Assembly (NCBI GenBank): GCA_016282745.1
Contig: JAEELL010000038.1
Coordinates: forward strand, 1 to 60,790
Source: Lachnospiraceae bacterium
GTDB lineage: Bacteria; Bacillota; Clostridia; Lachnospirales; Lachnospiraceae
DNA length: 60,790 nucleotides
Direction: 5' to 3'
Part shown: positions 17,461 through 26,690 of the stretch, piece by piece
Layout: each line of letters opens with the position of its first letter
How positions within the stretch are numbered: position 1 is the first letter of the stretch
Notes under the pieces: model-generated
What the model was told of the DNA's origin: nothing
The model's input: only the letters and a program-made list of their open reading frames with translations
Databases searched by the model: none
Program-made: the position numbers and the translations under genes

Positions 17461-17961
17461 ATGACAGTATTTATTGAAAAAGAATATGACATAGAGTTTC
17501 CTTTTGATAAGAGACAAGTCATTGAAGATGTTGTGAATGAGGCTGTTTCCTACGTTGACTGCCCTTATGAAGTTGAAGTTTGTGTAACTTTGACCGACAA
17601 CGAGAACATCAGAGAACTCAACGCCGAACAGAGAGATATTGACAGACCTACGGATGTCTTGTCTTTTCCTATGCTTGAATATGAAACACCGGCGGATTTT
17701 GAAGGAGTGGAGGATGACTTTTCTAACTTCAATCCTGATTCGGGAGAACTGATACTGGGAGATATTGTTATTTCCTTAGATAAGGTTGTTTCACAGGCTG
17801 AGGATTATAATCATTCAACAAAGAGGGAACTAGCATTTTTGGTTGCCCACAGTATGCTTCACTTATTTGGATATGATCACATGGAAGAAGATGAACGAGT
17901 GATCATGGAACAGAAACAGGAAGAGATACTTGAGCGGCTTGGAATTACCAGAGAAGCATAA
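17461..17961 (+). CDS. ybeY: Endoribonuclease YbeY
   Basis: YbeY is a zinc-dependent RNase for 16S rRNA 3' end maturation and ribosome quality control. The metal site HSMLHLFGYDH (HxxxHxxxxxH, near residue 130) is intact, as is PTDVLSFPM. Length 166 residues. The AAAGGAAATCAGGC stretch supplies the ribosome-binding site. A 113-base A-rich gap with weak repeats separates it from phoH. Confidence 0.95.
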   Translation: MTVFIEKEYDIEFPFDKRQVIEDVVNEAVSYVDCPYEVEVCVTLTDNENIRELNAEQRDIDRPTDVLSFPMLEYETPADFEGVEDDFSNFNPDSGELILGDIVISLDKVVSQAEDYNHSTKRELAFLVAHSMLHLFGYDHMEEDERVIMEQKQEEILERLGITREA

Positions 17962-17989
17962 AAAACGAACAGAAAGAGGTATATTTAAA

Positions 17990-19108
17990 ATGAACAAATT
18001 AATTGATTTTTGTAAGGAACATAAGATTCAGGTTATAGGTGGTGCAGTTGCTGCAGTGCTTATTATTGGCATTATAATTGCGGCAGTAGTAATGAACAAA
18101 AAAGAAACCATTGAACCTGAGACAGAAGCACCTACAACAACAGTAGAAGAAACAACAACAGTAGAAGAAACAACAGTTGCAGAAGAAGTTAATCTCCCAA
18201 GCAGTAAGCTTACAGGTGAGCCGGTTGATGAAAAGATTGCAAACAGAAGACCGGTTGCAGTTATGATTAATAACATTTCTGATTCACTTCCGCAGTCAGG
18301 AATTGAAAAAGCAGGAGTTATTTATGAGTGCCCTGTTGAAGGCGGAATCACAAGACTTATGGCTATTTTTGATGATTACAGCAAACTGAAACAGATTGGA
18401 TCAATCAGAAGCTGTCGAATCTATTATTGTTATTTTGCTTTAGAGTGGGATGCTATTTACTGTCACTTTGGTCAGTCAAAATATGCAGTTGATTTCCTTA
18501 AATCAGACAAAATAGACAATGTTAGTGCTTACAATGCACCAAGTTTCTATTTCCAGACATCTGACAGAGTTGCTCCTCATAACACATTTATTAATACAAA
18601 GGGAATTGACGGTGCTATAAAAGCTCTTAAATACAGAAGAAAATACAAAGACGGATATCAGGGACATTTCCGGTTTGCAGATAAAGATTCACCGGTAACA
18701 TTAGATGAGGGTACAGCGGCTAAGACTGTTGAGATAGCATATCCACACAATCATCCTGTATTCCAGTATGACAAGTCTTCAGGAAATTATCTTAGATCAC
18801 AGCTTGGAAAGAAGCATATTGATAATCTTACAGGACACCAGCTTGCGTTCAAGAATATTATTATTCAGTTTGTTGATGCAACTTTATATCCTGACGGAAA
18901 GAGTCTTGATATGACTGTGACAGGAAGTGGTGAAGGATATTACATCACAAACGGAAATGCCATTAAGATTAAATGGAGCAAAGATAAAAAATCTTCAGGC
19001 CAGACAAAATATGTTAATGCGGAAACAAATGAAGATATAGTATTGAATCCGGGAAAGACAAATATCTGCATTGTTCAGAAATCTACAGGAGTAGAAATTT
19101 CAGAATAG
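17990..19108 (+). CDS. DUF3048 (YerB-like) membrane-anchored protein
   Basis: It has an N-terminal membrane span (residues ~12-36), a Thr/Glu linker with TTTVEE repeats, then the two-part DUF3048 domain (RPVAVMINN...GSIRSCR, and a C-terminal ITNGNAIKIKWSKD block). The exact function is unknown; the family is extracytoplasmic in Gram-positives. The ATG at 17990 has AGAAAGAGG upstream; an ORF extension back into ybeY has no start signal. Confidence 0.88.
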   Translation: MNKLIDFCKEHKIQVIGGAVAAVLIIGIIIAAVVMNKKETIEPETEAPTTTVEETTTVEETTVAEEVNLPSSKLTGEPVDEKIANRRPVAVMINNISDSLPQSGIEKAGVIYECPVEGGITRLMAIFDDYSKLKQIGSIRSCRIYYCYFALEWDAIYCHFGQSKYAVDFLKSDKIDNVSAYNAPSFYFQTSDRVAPHNTFINTKGIDGAIKALKYRRKYKDGYQGHFRFADKDSPVTLDEGTAAKTVEIAYPHNHPVFQYDKSSGNYLRSQLGKKHIDNLTGHQLAFKNIIIQFVDATLYPDGKSLDMTVTGSGEGYYITNGNAIKIKWSKDKKSSGQTKYVNAETNEDIVLNPGKTNICIVQKSTGVEISE

Positions 19109-19160
19109 TTAGTTAATAGGTTTATAATAATTTATTAAATTATTGTGGGATGGTGAGTAT

Positions 19161-19550
19161 ATGAATAATATAGTTTCAGACAAAGAATTATGTGATATAG
19201 CCATCGATATACAAAAAAATGCATATGCGCCATACTCTGATTTCAGAGTAGGCGCAGCACTTTTGTGTAGCGATGGCACTGTATATACCGGTGTCAACAT
19301 TGAGAATGCTTCTTACGGAGCGACGGTGTGTGCGGAAAGATGTGCTATATTCAAAGCTGTTTCAGAAGGCAGAAAAGATTTGGTAAAGCTTGCCATTACT
19401 TCGTCTTCGGGTGATTTTACAATGCCATGTGGTATGTGTAGGCAGGTAATGACTGAATTTATGCCGGATGGAGAAGTAATAGTTACAAATGGAAAAGAAA
19501 TAAAGAACTACAAGGTGTCAGAACTGATGCCTTTTGGTTTTGTGTTGTAA
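19161..19550 (+). CDS. cdd: Cytidine deaminase
   Basis: This zinc enzyme converts cytidine or deoxycytidine to uridine forms for pyrimidine salvage. The catalytic CAER (with NIENASYGATVCAERCA) and the PCGMCRQ zinc ligands are present, along with YAPYSDFRVGAALL. At 129 residues it is normal length. The ATG at 19161 has GGTGAG just upstream; a TTG at 19143 is in frame but unlikely. In Bacillus cdd lies in the same ybeY neighbourhood, between dgkA and era; here both of those are absent. Confidence 0.95.
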   Translation: MNNIVSDKELCDIAIDIQKNAYAPYSDFRVGAALLCSDGTVYTGVNIENASYGATVCAERCAIFKAVSEGRKDLVKLAITSSSGDFTMPCGMCRQVMTEFMPDGEVIVTNGKEIKNYKVSELMPFGFVL

Positions 19551-19561
19551 AAGGATATATT

Positions 19562-21256
19562 ATGAGTAATACAAAGAAAAAAACGACTAATTTTTTGCTT
19601 CAGGGAAGTATTCTTGCATTTGCAGGTATTCTTGTAAGAGTGATAGGACTTATTTATAGAGTCCCTCTTACAAATATTATCGGTGATACTGCAAATGGAT
19701 ACTATGGCTCAGCATTTGACATTTATTCAATTTTATTGCTTATTTCGTCACAGAGCATGCCAATAGCAGTTTCAAAATTAGTTTCCGCAAAATTGGCTAT
19801 AAAAGACAATAAGAATGCCCACAGAATATTTATTGGTGCGTTGGTGTATTCAATTGTTGTTGGCTTGATAGTAGGATTATTTGCGTTTTTTGGTGCAGAT
19901 TTTTTGGCGGGAACATTGTTTAAGAGCAGAGGCGCAATAAAGGCTGTCAGAATATTGGGGATTACAGTTTTTTTTGTTTGTATAATGGGCGTTTTCAGAG
20001 GCTATTTCCAAGGAATGGGAGATATTGGACCGACAGCTGTGTCTCAGGTCTTCGAGCAGATAGTGAATGCTATTGTCAGTGTTGCTGCTGCATATTATCT
20101 CTATAATTACGGAATGAGTCTTGCTTATAGTACCAGAAAACAGCAGTTATTTAATGCTGAGAGCTGGGGTGCTGCAGGAGGAACTCTCGGAACATGTCTT
20201 GGTGCTTTTGCCGCCTTTGTTATATTGATTGGTATCTACCAGAAAAGAAAAAAATCAATAAAGAGTGACATATTAGAAAATGGCAACCGTGATATAGAGT
20301 CATATCGTACAATTACAAAGGTTATATTCTTTACTATTACTCCAATTTTGTTGAGTACAACAGTTTATCAGATTGGAAATCTGTTAGATAATGCCATTTT
20401 TGGACAAGTTCAGGTTAATTTATTTGGATTTGATGAAGTGGTTAAAAATAGAATATGGGGAATATATAGCGGCAAATACAAATTGCTTACAACTATGCCG
20501 ATAGCAATTGCTTCTGCATTGACATTGTCAATGGTACCGACAATTGTCAAATCCTATACATTAAATGAAATAGATCAGGTTAAAAACAAAATTAATGGAG
20601 CGCTCAGATTTACTATGATTATTACTGTGCCATGCGGTATTGGACTTTCTCTTCTCGGAGGCCCGATATGTGTATTACTGTTTCCGTCAACAGGAAACAG
20701 GGCAACTACGGCACTTGTGATGATGTTTAGTATTTTTACCGTTGCGGCTTTTTCACTATCAACAATTACTAATTCGGTATTGCAGGGAATTGATAAATTG
20801 AAAGTTCCTATTTACAATTCGGCAATTTCCTTGTTTGTACATTTAATCTTTATAACAGTACTTCTTATTCCATTTAAACTTGGTATATTTGGCGTTGTTA
20901 TTGGAGATTTTACTTTTGCTATGATGGTATGCTTTTTGAATGCGAGAGCACTGAAAAAGTATCTGGGATATACACAGGATGTGGTTGATACATTTGTCAA
21001 ACCGTTAGGCAGTGGAATAATAATGGGAGCTGTCAGTTATATTGTATTCTTGGGAACAAAGATTTTGCTTGAGAATGTCGGTTTAGATAATTATGTTATA
21101 CGTAATGATATTTCGGTTATTTTGGCAATTTTAGTTGCTATACCTGTTTATTTCATAGTACTAATTAAAATCAAAGGAATCGATGAGGCTGTTTTACTTG
21201 GAATTCCTAAGGGTGAAATCATAGTTAGATTATGTAAGAAATTACATTTGTTATAG
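19562..21256 (+). CDS. MOP-superfamily lipid-linked oligosaccharide flippase (SpoVB/YtgP type)
   Basis: This 564-residue polytopic protein has about 14 hydrophobic spans. The N-terminus (FLLQGSILAFAGILVRVIGLIYRVPL) and the GVFRGYFQGMGDIGPTAVSQV motif are typical of the SpoVB/YtgP branch. Members flip lipid II or other undecaprenyl-linked precursors, YtgP during growth and SpoVB during spore cortex formation. I cannot tell which role applies. It starts 11 bases after cdd. Confidence 0.87.
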   Translation: MSNTKKKTTNFLLQGSILAFAGILVRVIGLIYRVPLTNIIGDTANGYYGSAFDIYSILLLISSQSMPIAVSKLVSAKLAIKDNKNAHRIFIGALVYSIVVGLIVGLFAFFGADFLAGTLFKSRGAIKAVRILGITVFFVCIMGVFRGYFQGMGDIGPTAVSQVFEQIVNAIVSVAAAYYLYNYGMSLAYSTRKQQLFNAESWGAAGGTLGTCLGAFAAFVILIGIYQKRKKSIKSDILENGNRDIESYRTITKVIFFTITPILLSTTVYQIGNLLDNAIFGQVQVNLFGFDEVVKNRIWGIYSGKYKLLTTMPIAIASALTLSMVPTIVKSYTLNEIDQVKNKINGALRFTMIITVPCGIGLSLLGGPICVLLFPSTGNRATTALVMMFSIFTVAAFSLSTITNSVLQGIDKLKVPIYNSAISLFVHLIFITVLLIPFKLGIFGVVIGDFTFAMMVCFLNARALKKYLGYTQDVVDTFVKPLGSGIIMGAVSYIVFLGTKILLENVGLDNYVIRNDISVILAILVAIPVYFIVLIKIKGIDEAVLLGIPKGEIIVRLCKKLHLL

Positions 21257-21307
21257 ATGCATAATTATTGGATTAATGCAGAAAATATATGATAAAAGGA
21301 GTTTATT

Positions 21308-21646
21308 ATGAAACGAAAAACATATATTTTCTGCTTTGTTGCGTTAATAATTCTGTTTATATCTGCTTATTTTGCAGGTTCTTACTCGGTTAAAAAGAAT
21401 AATATAAAATATAATAAAGTTGACAGTGAAGTGATAACAAATAATATTGAAAGAAAAGCAACAGGCTATTGGATAAGGATAAAAAACGGTTATATTGTTA
21501 TCTATAATTATAATGATGAATTTATTGCAAATACGGCAATTTCTTCAGAATATTTGTCCGAGGAAGAAAGACTGATTCTTGAGGATGGTGTGTATGTGGA
21601 GAGTGCACATGAATTGTTTAGATTTCTTGAATCATATACGAGCTGA
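21308..21646 (+). CDS. Small membrane protein with BofC-C-like domain
   Basis: A short protein (112 residues) with one N-terminal membrane span and an outer part reading GYWIRIKNGYIVIYN, then SSEYLSEEERLILEDG and ELFRFLESYTS at the end. This pattern resembles the C-terminal domain of the forespore regulator BofC found in many Clostridia proteins. The function is not established. An AAAAGGAG site precedes the ATG. The flavoprotein gene starts 28 bases after its stop. Confidence 0.65.
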   Translation: MKRKTYIFCFVALIILFISAYFAGSYSVKKNNIKYNKVDSEVITNNIERKATGYWIRIKNGYIVIYNYNDEFIANTAISSEYLSEEERLILEDGVYVESAHELFRFLESYTS

Positions 21647-21674
21647 TTTTGATTTGGATTCACAGGAGGTTTCT

Positions 21675-22889
21675 ATGTTTGATGTGGTGATTATTGGCGG
21701 TGGCGCATCAGGATTGATGACGGCGGCTCTATGTTCAATGAAAGGAAAGAAATGTTTGGTTGTTGAACATATGCCGGTATGTGGCAAAAAGATACTTATG
21801 ACCGGAAATGGAAAATGTAATATAACCAATTTGGAAATGTACAGAGATAATTATAATTGCAGTGAAGATGGTTTTATGGAACAGATTCTTTCTGAGGTTT
21901 CTCCGAATAGAGTTATTGAGGTCTTTGAAAATCTTGGAATGCTTACAAGAGATAGGGATGGTTATGTATATCCTTACTCGGAACAGGCTGCGGCCGTGAA
22001 AAATCTTCTTGTAACAAGATGCATGGAAAATGGTGTGGAATTTTTGTACGAATGTGAAGTGGCGGCAATCGAAAACATAGATGAAAGGTTTGTGATTACA
22101 TCGGATAACATGTCATACGAGGGCAAGTCCGTAATACTTGCAACAGGTGGAATGTCATACAAAAAAACCGGCTCAGATGGAAGTGGATATGCCCTGGCAA
22201 AGAAGTTTGGTCATACAGTAAATCATTGTGTGCCTGCGCTCACAGCTCTTATATGTAAAGAAAAGTTTTTTAAAGAAATATCCGGAGTGAGAGCGAAGGG
22301 AAATGTTATGCTGTACCTTGATGACAAAATTATGAGTTCTGAATTGGGAGAAGTACAGTTTACTGATTATGGTTTATCGGGTATTCCTATTTTTAATCTT
22401 AGCAGAGATGTTGCTTATATGCTTAAAAAGAAAAAGAAACCTCACGTTATTATCGATCTTTTCCCAAATATTTCACAAGAAAAGCTCACTACATGGTTTC
22501 GTGAAAGTAAGAGGAAATATCCAAAAACAAAGTTGACTGATTCGCTTTCCTACATAATAAACGTTAAGCTTGCTACAACGATTGCAAAAAACGCCGGTGT
22601 AAGTTATTCTGCAAAAATGGGCGAGATTGATGATTCGCGCATTGGCAAGATTGTATCAATGCTTAAGACCTTTGAAATAGAAGTTGTAAATGTTAAAGGC
22701 TTTGATTATTGCCAGGTTACAGCAGGTGGAATTGATGTTAACGAGATAGATGCACATAGTTTTGAGTCAAAACTATGTAAAAATCTTTATATAATCGGAG
22801 AAATGCTGGATGTAGACGGAATGTGTGGAGGATATAATCTTCATTTTGCGTTTGCGGGAGCAATACTGGCATCCGATAGTATTGGATAA
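21675..22889 (+). CDS. HI0933/BaiN-family flavoprotein oxidoreductase
   Basis: An FAD-dependent enzyme with the N-terminal dinucleotide motif VIIGGGASGLMTAALCSMKGKK and the family segments GNGKCNITN, TGGMSYKKTGSDGSGY and CGGYNLHFAFAGA at the C-terminus. Related proteins include BaiN (bile-acid 7-dehydroxylation side reactions) and YhiN, but most members have no proven substrate. The ATG at 21675 has a perfect AGGAGG. The open frame extends 96 bases upstream into the previous gene without a start signal. Confidence 0.9.
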   Translation: MFDVVIIGGGASGLMTAALCSMKGKKCLVVEHMPVCGKKILMTGNGKCNITNLEMYRDNYNCSEDGFMEQILSEVSPNRVIEVFENLGMLTRDRDGYVYPYSEQAAAVKNLLVTRCMENGVEFLYECEVAAIENIDERFVITSDNMSYEGKSVILATGGMSYKKTGSDGSGYALAKKFGHTVNHCVPALTALICKEKFFKEISGVRAKGNVMLYLDDKIMSSELGEVQFTDYGLSGIPIFNLSRDVAYMLKKKKKPHVIIDLFPNISQEKLTTWFRESKRKYPKTKLTDSLSYIINVKLATTIAKNAGVSYSAKMGEIDDSRIGKIVSMLKTFEIEVVNVKGFDYCQVTAGGIDVNEIDAHSFESKLCKNLYIIGEMLDVDGMCGGYNLHFAFAGAILASDSIG

Positions 22890-22943
22890 CGAATGTGATA
22901 TAGAAAAAAGAATGTAGTTTAGAAAGAAGATATTGAGGTATAT

Positions 22944-24572
22944 ATGACAATTCTCAAAATAAATCAGATTAAATTAAGTGTTGATGAAGTGGCGAAAGTA
23001 AGTGCTAATGTGTCAGATAATGGCTTGAAACGAAAACTGATTGATGCTGTTTCATCAAAGACAGGAATGAAGAAAGAGAATATACGCAATCTGGAGATTG
23101 TAAAAAAATCAATAGATGCCAGAAAGAAACCTGAGATTTTCTACGTTTTTTCTGTGAGAATATGGACAGATTCATTTCCTAAGAAATTGCTTAATAACAG
23201 GGATGTTACTGTTTTAAAGGATGTAAAAAAGTATAGCTTTGAAGAAAACGGAGAGGAAATACTAAGTAACAGACCTGTGATAGTGGGATTTGGACCGGCC
23301 GGAATGTTTTGTGCTCTAATGCTTGCTGAATATGGTTATAAGCCTATGGTTTTAGAGCGTGGAATGCAGGTTGATAAGAGGATTGAATGTATTGAAGAGT
23401 TTTGGAAAAATGGAATTCTAAATCCTGATTCGAATGTTCAGTTTGGCGAAGGTGGTGCAGGTACTTTTTCTGATGGTAAGTTGAATACATCTGTAAGTGA
23501 CAAACAGTTGAGAAATCAGTTTGTTCTTGAAACACTTGTAAAATTTGGTGCAGGAGAAGATATTTTGTATGACGCAAAACCTCATATCGGAACGGATGTT
23601 TTAAGTGTAATTGTAAAAAATATAAGAGAGTATATAATATCTAAAGGCGGAGAAGTCAGATTTGAAACAAAGGTTACAGATTTTCTGATTGATAACAACA
23701 CAGTTAAAGGTGTTGTTGTAAATGAAACAGAAACTATAGAAAGCGATGCAGTGGTTCTTGCAATAGGGCACAGTGCAAGAGATACTTTTGAAAAATTGTA
23801 TAATCTTGGATTTGCTATGGAACCAAAGCCGTTTGCCGTTGGTGTCAGAGTGGAACATCTTCAAAAGGATATTGATGATGTGATGTACGGAAAGAATCAT
23901 AGTGAGGTGTTGCCTCCAAGTCCTTATAAACTGACAGGAAAAACAAATGATGGAAGAGCAGTATATTCTTTTTGTATGTGTCCGGGAGGATACGTGGTAA
24001 ATGCTTCTTCAGAAGAAAAACGAATGGTTGTAAATGGAATGAGTTACAGCGACAGATCGGGAGAAAACGCAAACAGTGCCATTGTGGTTGCGGTATCACC
24101 AGAGGATTATAATGCAACTAGTCCGATTGATGGTGTGAAGTTTCAACGGGAACTTGAGAAAAAAGCGTATGAAGCAGGAAAAGGGAAGATTCCTGTTCAG
24201 AGATACGGGGATTATGTTGAGAAAATTACAACATCAGAGTTTGGAAAAGTGAAACCTAACACTAAGGGAAATTATAATATGGCAGATATTAATAAAATAT
24301 TTCCTGATTTTATTAATGATGCAATAAAGGAATCTATAGAAAGATTTTCGAGAAATATTCATGGATTTAACGATAAGGATACTGTTATTTCTGCTGTGGA
24401 AAGCAGAACATCTTCTCCTTTAAGAATAATTAGAGATGATGATTTTGTTTCGGCAAATTATGGAGGGCTTTATCCATGTGGTGAAGGAGCAGGATATGCA
24501 GGTGGAATCACATCTGCTGCAATTGATGGAATAAAAGTGTTTGAAGCTATTGCAAAAAAATACAGACATTAG
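22944..24572 (+). CDS. FAD-dependent protein of the COG2509 type
   Basis: It has an N-terminal ~100-residue domain (KIDARKKPEIFYVFSV pattern), then an FAD-binding motif VIVGFGPAGMFCALMLAEYGYKP, QFGEGGAGTFSDGKLNT and a C-terminal YPCGEGAGYAGGITSAAIDG. Length 542 residues is normal. The family is widespread in Firmicutes and Bacteroidetes with no proven reaction. It is the second flavoprotein in a row, and the two may share a transcript. Confidence 0.88.
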   Translation: MTILKINQIKLSVDEVAKVSANVSDNGLKRKLIDAVSSKTGMKKENIRNLEIVKKSIDARKKPEIFYVFSVRIWTDSFPKKLLNNRDVTVLKDVKKYSFEENGEEILSNRPVIVGFGPAGMFCALMLAEYGYKPMVLERGMQVDKRIECIEEFWKNGILNPDSNVQFGEGGAGTFSDGKLNTSVSDKQLRNQFVLETLVKFGAGEDILYDAKPHIGTDVLSVIVKNIREYIISKGGEVRFETKVTDFLIDNNTVKGVVVNETETIESDAVVLAIGHSARDTFEKLYNLGFAMEPKPFAVGVRVEHLQKDIDDVMYGKNHSEVLPPSPYKLTGKTNDGRAVYSFCMCPGGYVVNASSEEKRMVVNGMSYSDRSGENANSAIVVAVSPEDYNATSPIDGVKFQRELEKKAYEAGKGKIPVQRYGDYVEKITTSEFGKVKPNTKGNYNMADINKIFPDFINDAIKESIERFSRNIHGFNDKDTVISAVESRTSSPLRIIRDDDFVSANYGGLYPCGEGAGYAGGITSAAIDGIKVFEAIAKKYRH

Positions 24573-24661
24573 TTTCTTTGTATTTAAATTATTTTGTTTT
24601 TATAGTATTATATATAAGTATGATTATGCCACATGGCAAGTAGTTAATAGGAGTTGATGAG

Positions 24662-25846
24662 ATGAATATTAGATTCTTAGCACAATCAGAATATTACAAC
24701 GGAATACACCTTAAGGATGATATCATTTTGGAAAAGGAATATGAAGATGGGCCTTTTGCCAGTGTGCCAAAGGTAAGATACTATATTTACAGACTTGAAG
24801 ATAATGAGAGAACGGAAGTTTGTCCGCGAATTGATAAAGTTGATGCGTTTTCTATTTTTGAATGTGCTTACAGGTCTGATTGTATTTATTTTACGGAATA
24901 TGACGATCAGTATGACGGTACATATCTCTTCAATATTATGAGATATAACTATGTTGAAGATAAATTGGAGAAACTTATAACTCTCAAAGATAATATGGAA
25001 TATTATCCGTATAACAAGCAGATTAAAATATTCATTCTTGATGATGCAAATCTGATTGTTCAGCGTGCGATAAAGAGAAGAAATTTGCAGGATAATTATG
25101 AAGGATTTTTTGATTTCACTCTGATTCTTTTTAATTACAGAGAGAACAGACAAACTTTAATTGCAGACGAAAATCTCAAATTAAACGGTATTGATTATAT
25201 TCTTCCTTTTACAAATAATACCTGCATCATGAAAACTGGTTTTTCACTTCTTGAAGAGAACAGACATGCACTGTTGTCAAAAGAGGAGGCTTCTATTGAG
25301 TCGCTGATTCTGGTCAATATTTCACAACTTGTTTCGGATTTGCTTCTTGAACAGCCTAGTATGATAACTCAGACTATTGATCATGCATTTTATGACGAAA
25401 CCATTAGTTCAGCAAAAATTGTTGACAATTATCTGATTTATTCAAAGGTCAATTTTGAAAATAAAGAGGAGAAGGTTGTATTTCAGAATCTTTCTACAAG
25501 AGAAAGTATGGAGTGTATAAATCAGAATGTTGCTTCTGATAAAAAACTTGCAAAAACCTATATAATTAACGGACAACCTCATATCAGAATAGATAAAGAA
25601 GATAAGATTGAATTCTTCAATCTTGAAACAAAGGAAGTTTCAATAAGCTTTGGAAGTAATACGGATATTGTTTATGTAAACAACAATCTGTTTGTATCCG
25701 CCACAGAAAAACATGTTTTGGGCAAGGTTAAGCATTATTTGAACATTCATCAGTTCCCTTCCCCTGAAATAGTTATGACTGAAAAAGGTGAATTTCTCGG
25801 CGCGGTTGCATCAGATGATGACACTTCATATATTTTTCTTAAATAG
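24662..25846 (+). CDS. Uncharacterised 394-residue protein
   Basis: I do not recognise this gene. It has no signal peptide, membrane span or known catalytic motif. The composition is acidic and rich in aromatic residues, and short repeating segments of 45-60 residues end in hydrophobic strands (for example DCIYFTEYDD, NTCIMKTGF, NYLIYSKVNF, NNLFVSATEK). These suggest a cytoplasmic beta-propeller. An AGGAG site precedes the ATG. Its stop codon lies in the ribosome-binding site of the DUF896 gene, so the two are probably expressed together. Confidence 0.6.
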   Translation: MNIRFLAQSEYYNGIHLKDDIILEKEYEDGPFASVPKVRYYIYRLEDNERTEVCPRIDKVDAFSIFECAYRSDCIYFTEYDDQYDGTYLFNIMRYNYVEDKLEKLITLKDNMEYYPYNKQIKIFILDDANLIVQRAIKRRNLQDNYEGFFDFTLILFNYRENRQTLIADENLKLNGIDYILPFTNNTCIMKTGFSLLEENRHALLSKEEASIESLILVNISQLVSDLLLEQPSMITQTIDHAFYDETISSAKIVDNYLIYSKVNFENKEEKVVFQNLSTRESMECINQNVASDKKLAKTYIINGQPHIRIDKEDKIEFFNLETKEVSISFGSNTDIVYVNNNLFVSATEKHVLGKVKHYLNIHQFPSPEIVMTEKGEFLGAVASDDDTSYIFLK

Positions 25847-25854
25847 GAGTTATT

Positions 25855-26082
25855 ATGGATCAGAAAAAGATAGATAGAATAAACGAATTATACAGAAAGT
25901 CAAAGGCGGAAGGACTTACTGCAGAGGAAAAGCAGGAACAGCAGAAACTTAGAATGGAATACAGGATGGCAATTGTGGGTAATCTGACAAACTCGCTGAA
26001 GAATGTTAAGATAAAGAATCCGGATGGAAGCATTGTAGATTTAGTTCCAAAGAGTGATAAAGATGAACAAAAAGGACATTAG
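25855..26082 (+). CDS. DUF896 (YnzC) family protein
   Basis: A 75-residue protein with the typical pattern: KKIDRINELYRKSKAEGLTAEE, then QKLRMEYRMAIVGNL. This is the two-helix UPF0291 fold. The Bacillus paralogue YnzC sits in the SOS yneA operon, but the function is not known. The ATG has TAGGAG 8 bases upstream. It overlaps the next gene by 20 bases. Confidence 0.92.
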   Translation: MDQKKIDRINELYRKSKAEGLTAEEKQEQQKLRMEYRMAIVGNLTNSLKNVKIKNPDGSIVDLVPKSDKDEQKGH

Positions 26083-26602
26083 AGATTATATAAAGAATAT
26101 AAGAAAACAGATGGACGAGAATGAATATCGCGAAAAATCAGATATTATTGTTGAGAATCTGTTTACCCTTGAGTGTATTAATGATGCCGGGATGGTTTAT
26201 ATTTACATTTCGGTTAATCATGAAGTGGATACATACAAAATAATAGCAAAACTATTTGAAAAAGGAATAAGAGTTGCCGTACCTAAGATAAAAGATAAGA
26301 AGATGTTCTTTTATGAGATTAATTCAATAGACGAGCTTAAGATTGGATATATGAATATTCCCGAACCTTATCTCGAAAAAATACCTTGTCCTCCGGATGT
26401 TATTGTAACGCCGGGGGTGGCTTTTTCTATAAACGGTGACAGATTAGGATATGGCGGGGGCTACTATGACAGGTACCTTAATGATGAACTGATAAGTGTG
26501 GCTCTTGCTTTTGAGTATCAGATTATGGAAGTAATTCCTATAGAAGAACATGATAAAAAAGTGAAATGGATTGTGACAGAAAACAGAATTACTGAAATTT
26601 AA
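26063..26602 (+). CDS. 5-formyltetrahydrofolate cyclo-ligase
   Basis: The enzyme uses ATP to convert 5-formyl-THF to 5,10-methenyl-THF, returning the stored folate to one-carbon metabolism. The family's C-terminal signature RLGYGGGYYDRYL is intact, with PPDVIVTPGVAF before it and conserved basic residues at the N-terminus (KKDIRDYIKNIRKQM). The start is the ATG at 26063 inside the DUF896 gene; a GTG nine bases earlier is in frame. Length 179 residues is normal. Confidence 0.92.
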   Translation: MNKKDIRDYIKNIRKQMDENEYREKSDIIVENLFTLECINDAGMVYIYISVNHEVDTYKIIAKLFEKGIRVAVPKIKDKKMFFYEINSIDELKIGYMNIPEPYLEKIPCPPDVIVTPGVAFSINGDRLGYGGGYYDRYLNDELISVALAFEYQIMEVIPIEEHDKKVKWIVTENRITEI

Positions 26603-26690
26603 AGTAACATAAAGTAATTGGACAATAATAATGTGATAAAAAACAAATTGCTTTTAAAAATGTAATATAAAGTAGGTTATCATAAATAGT

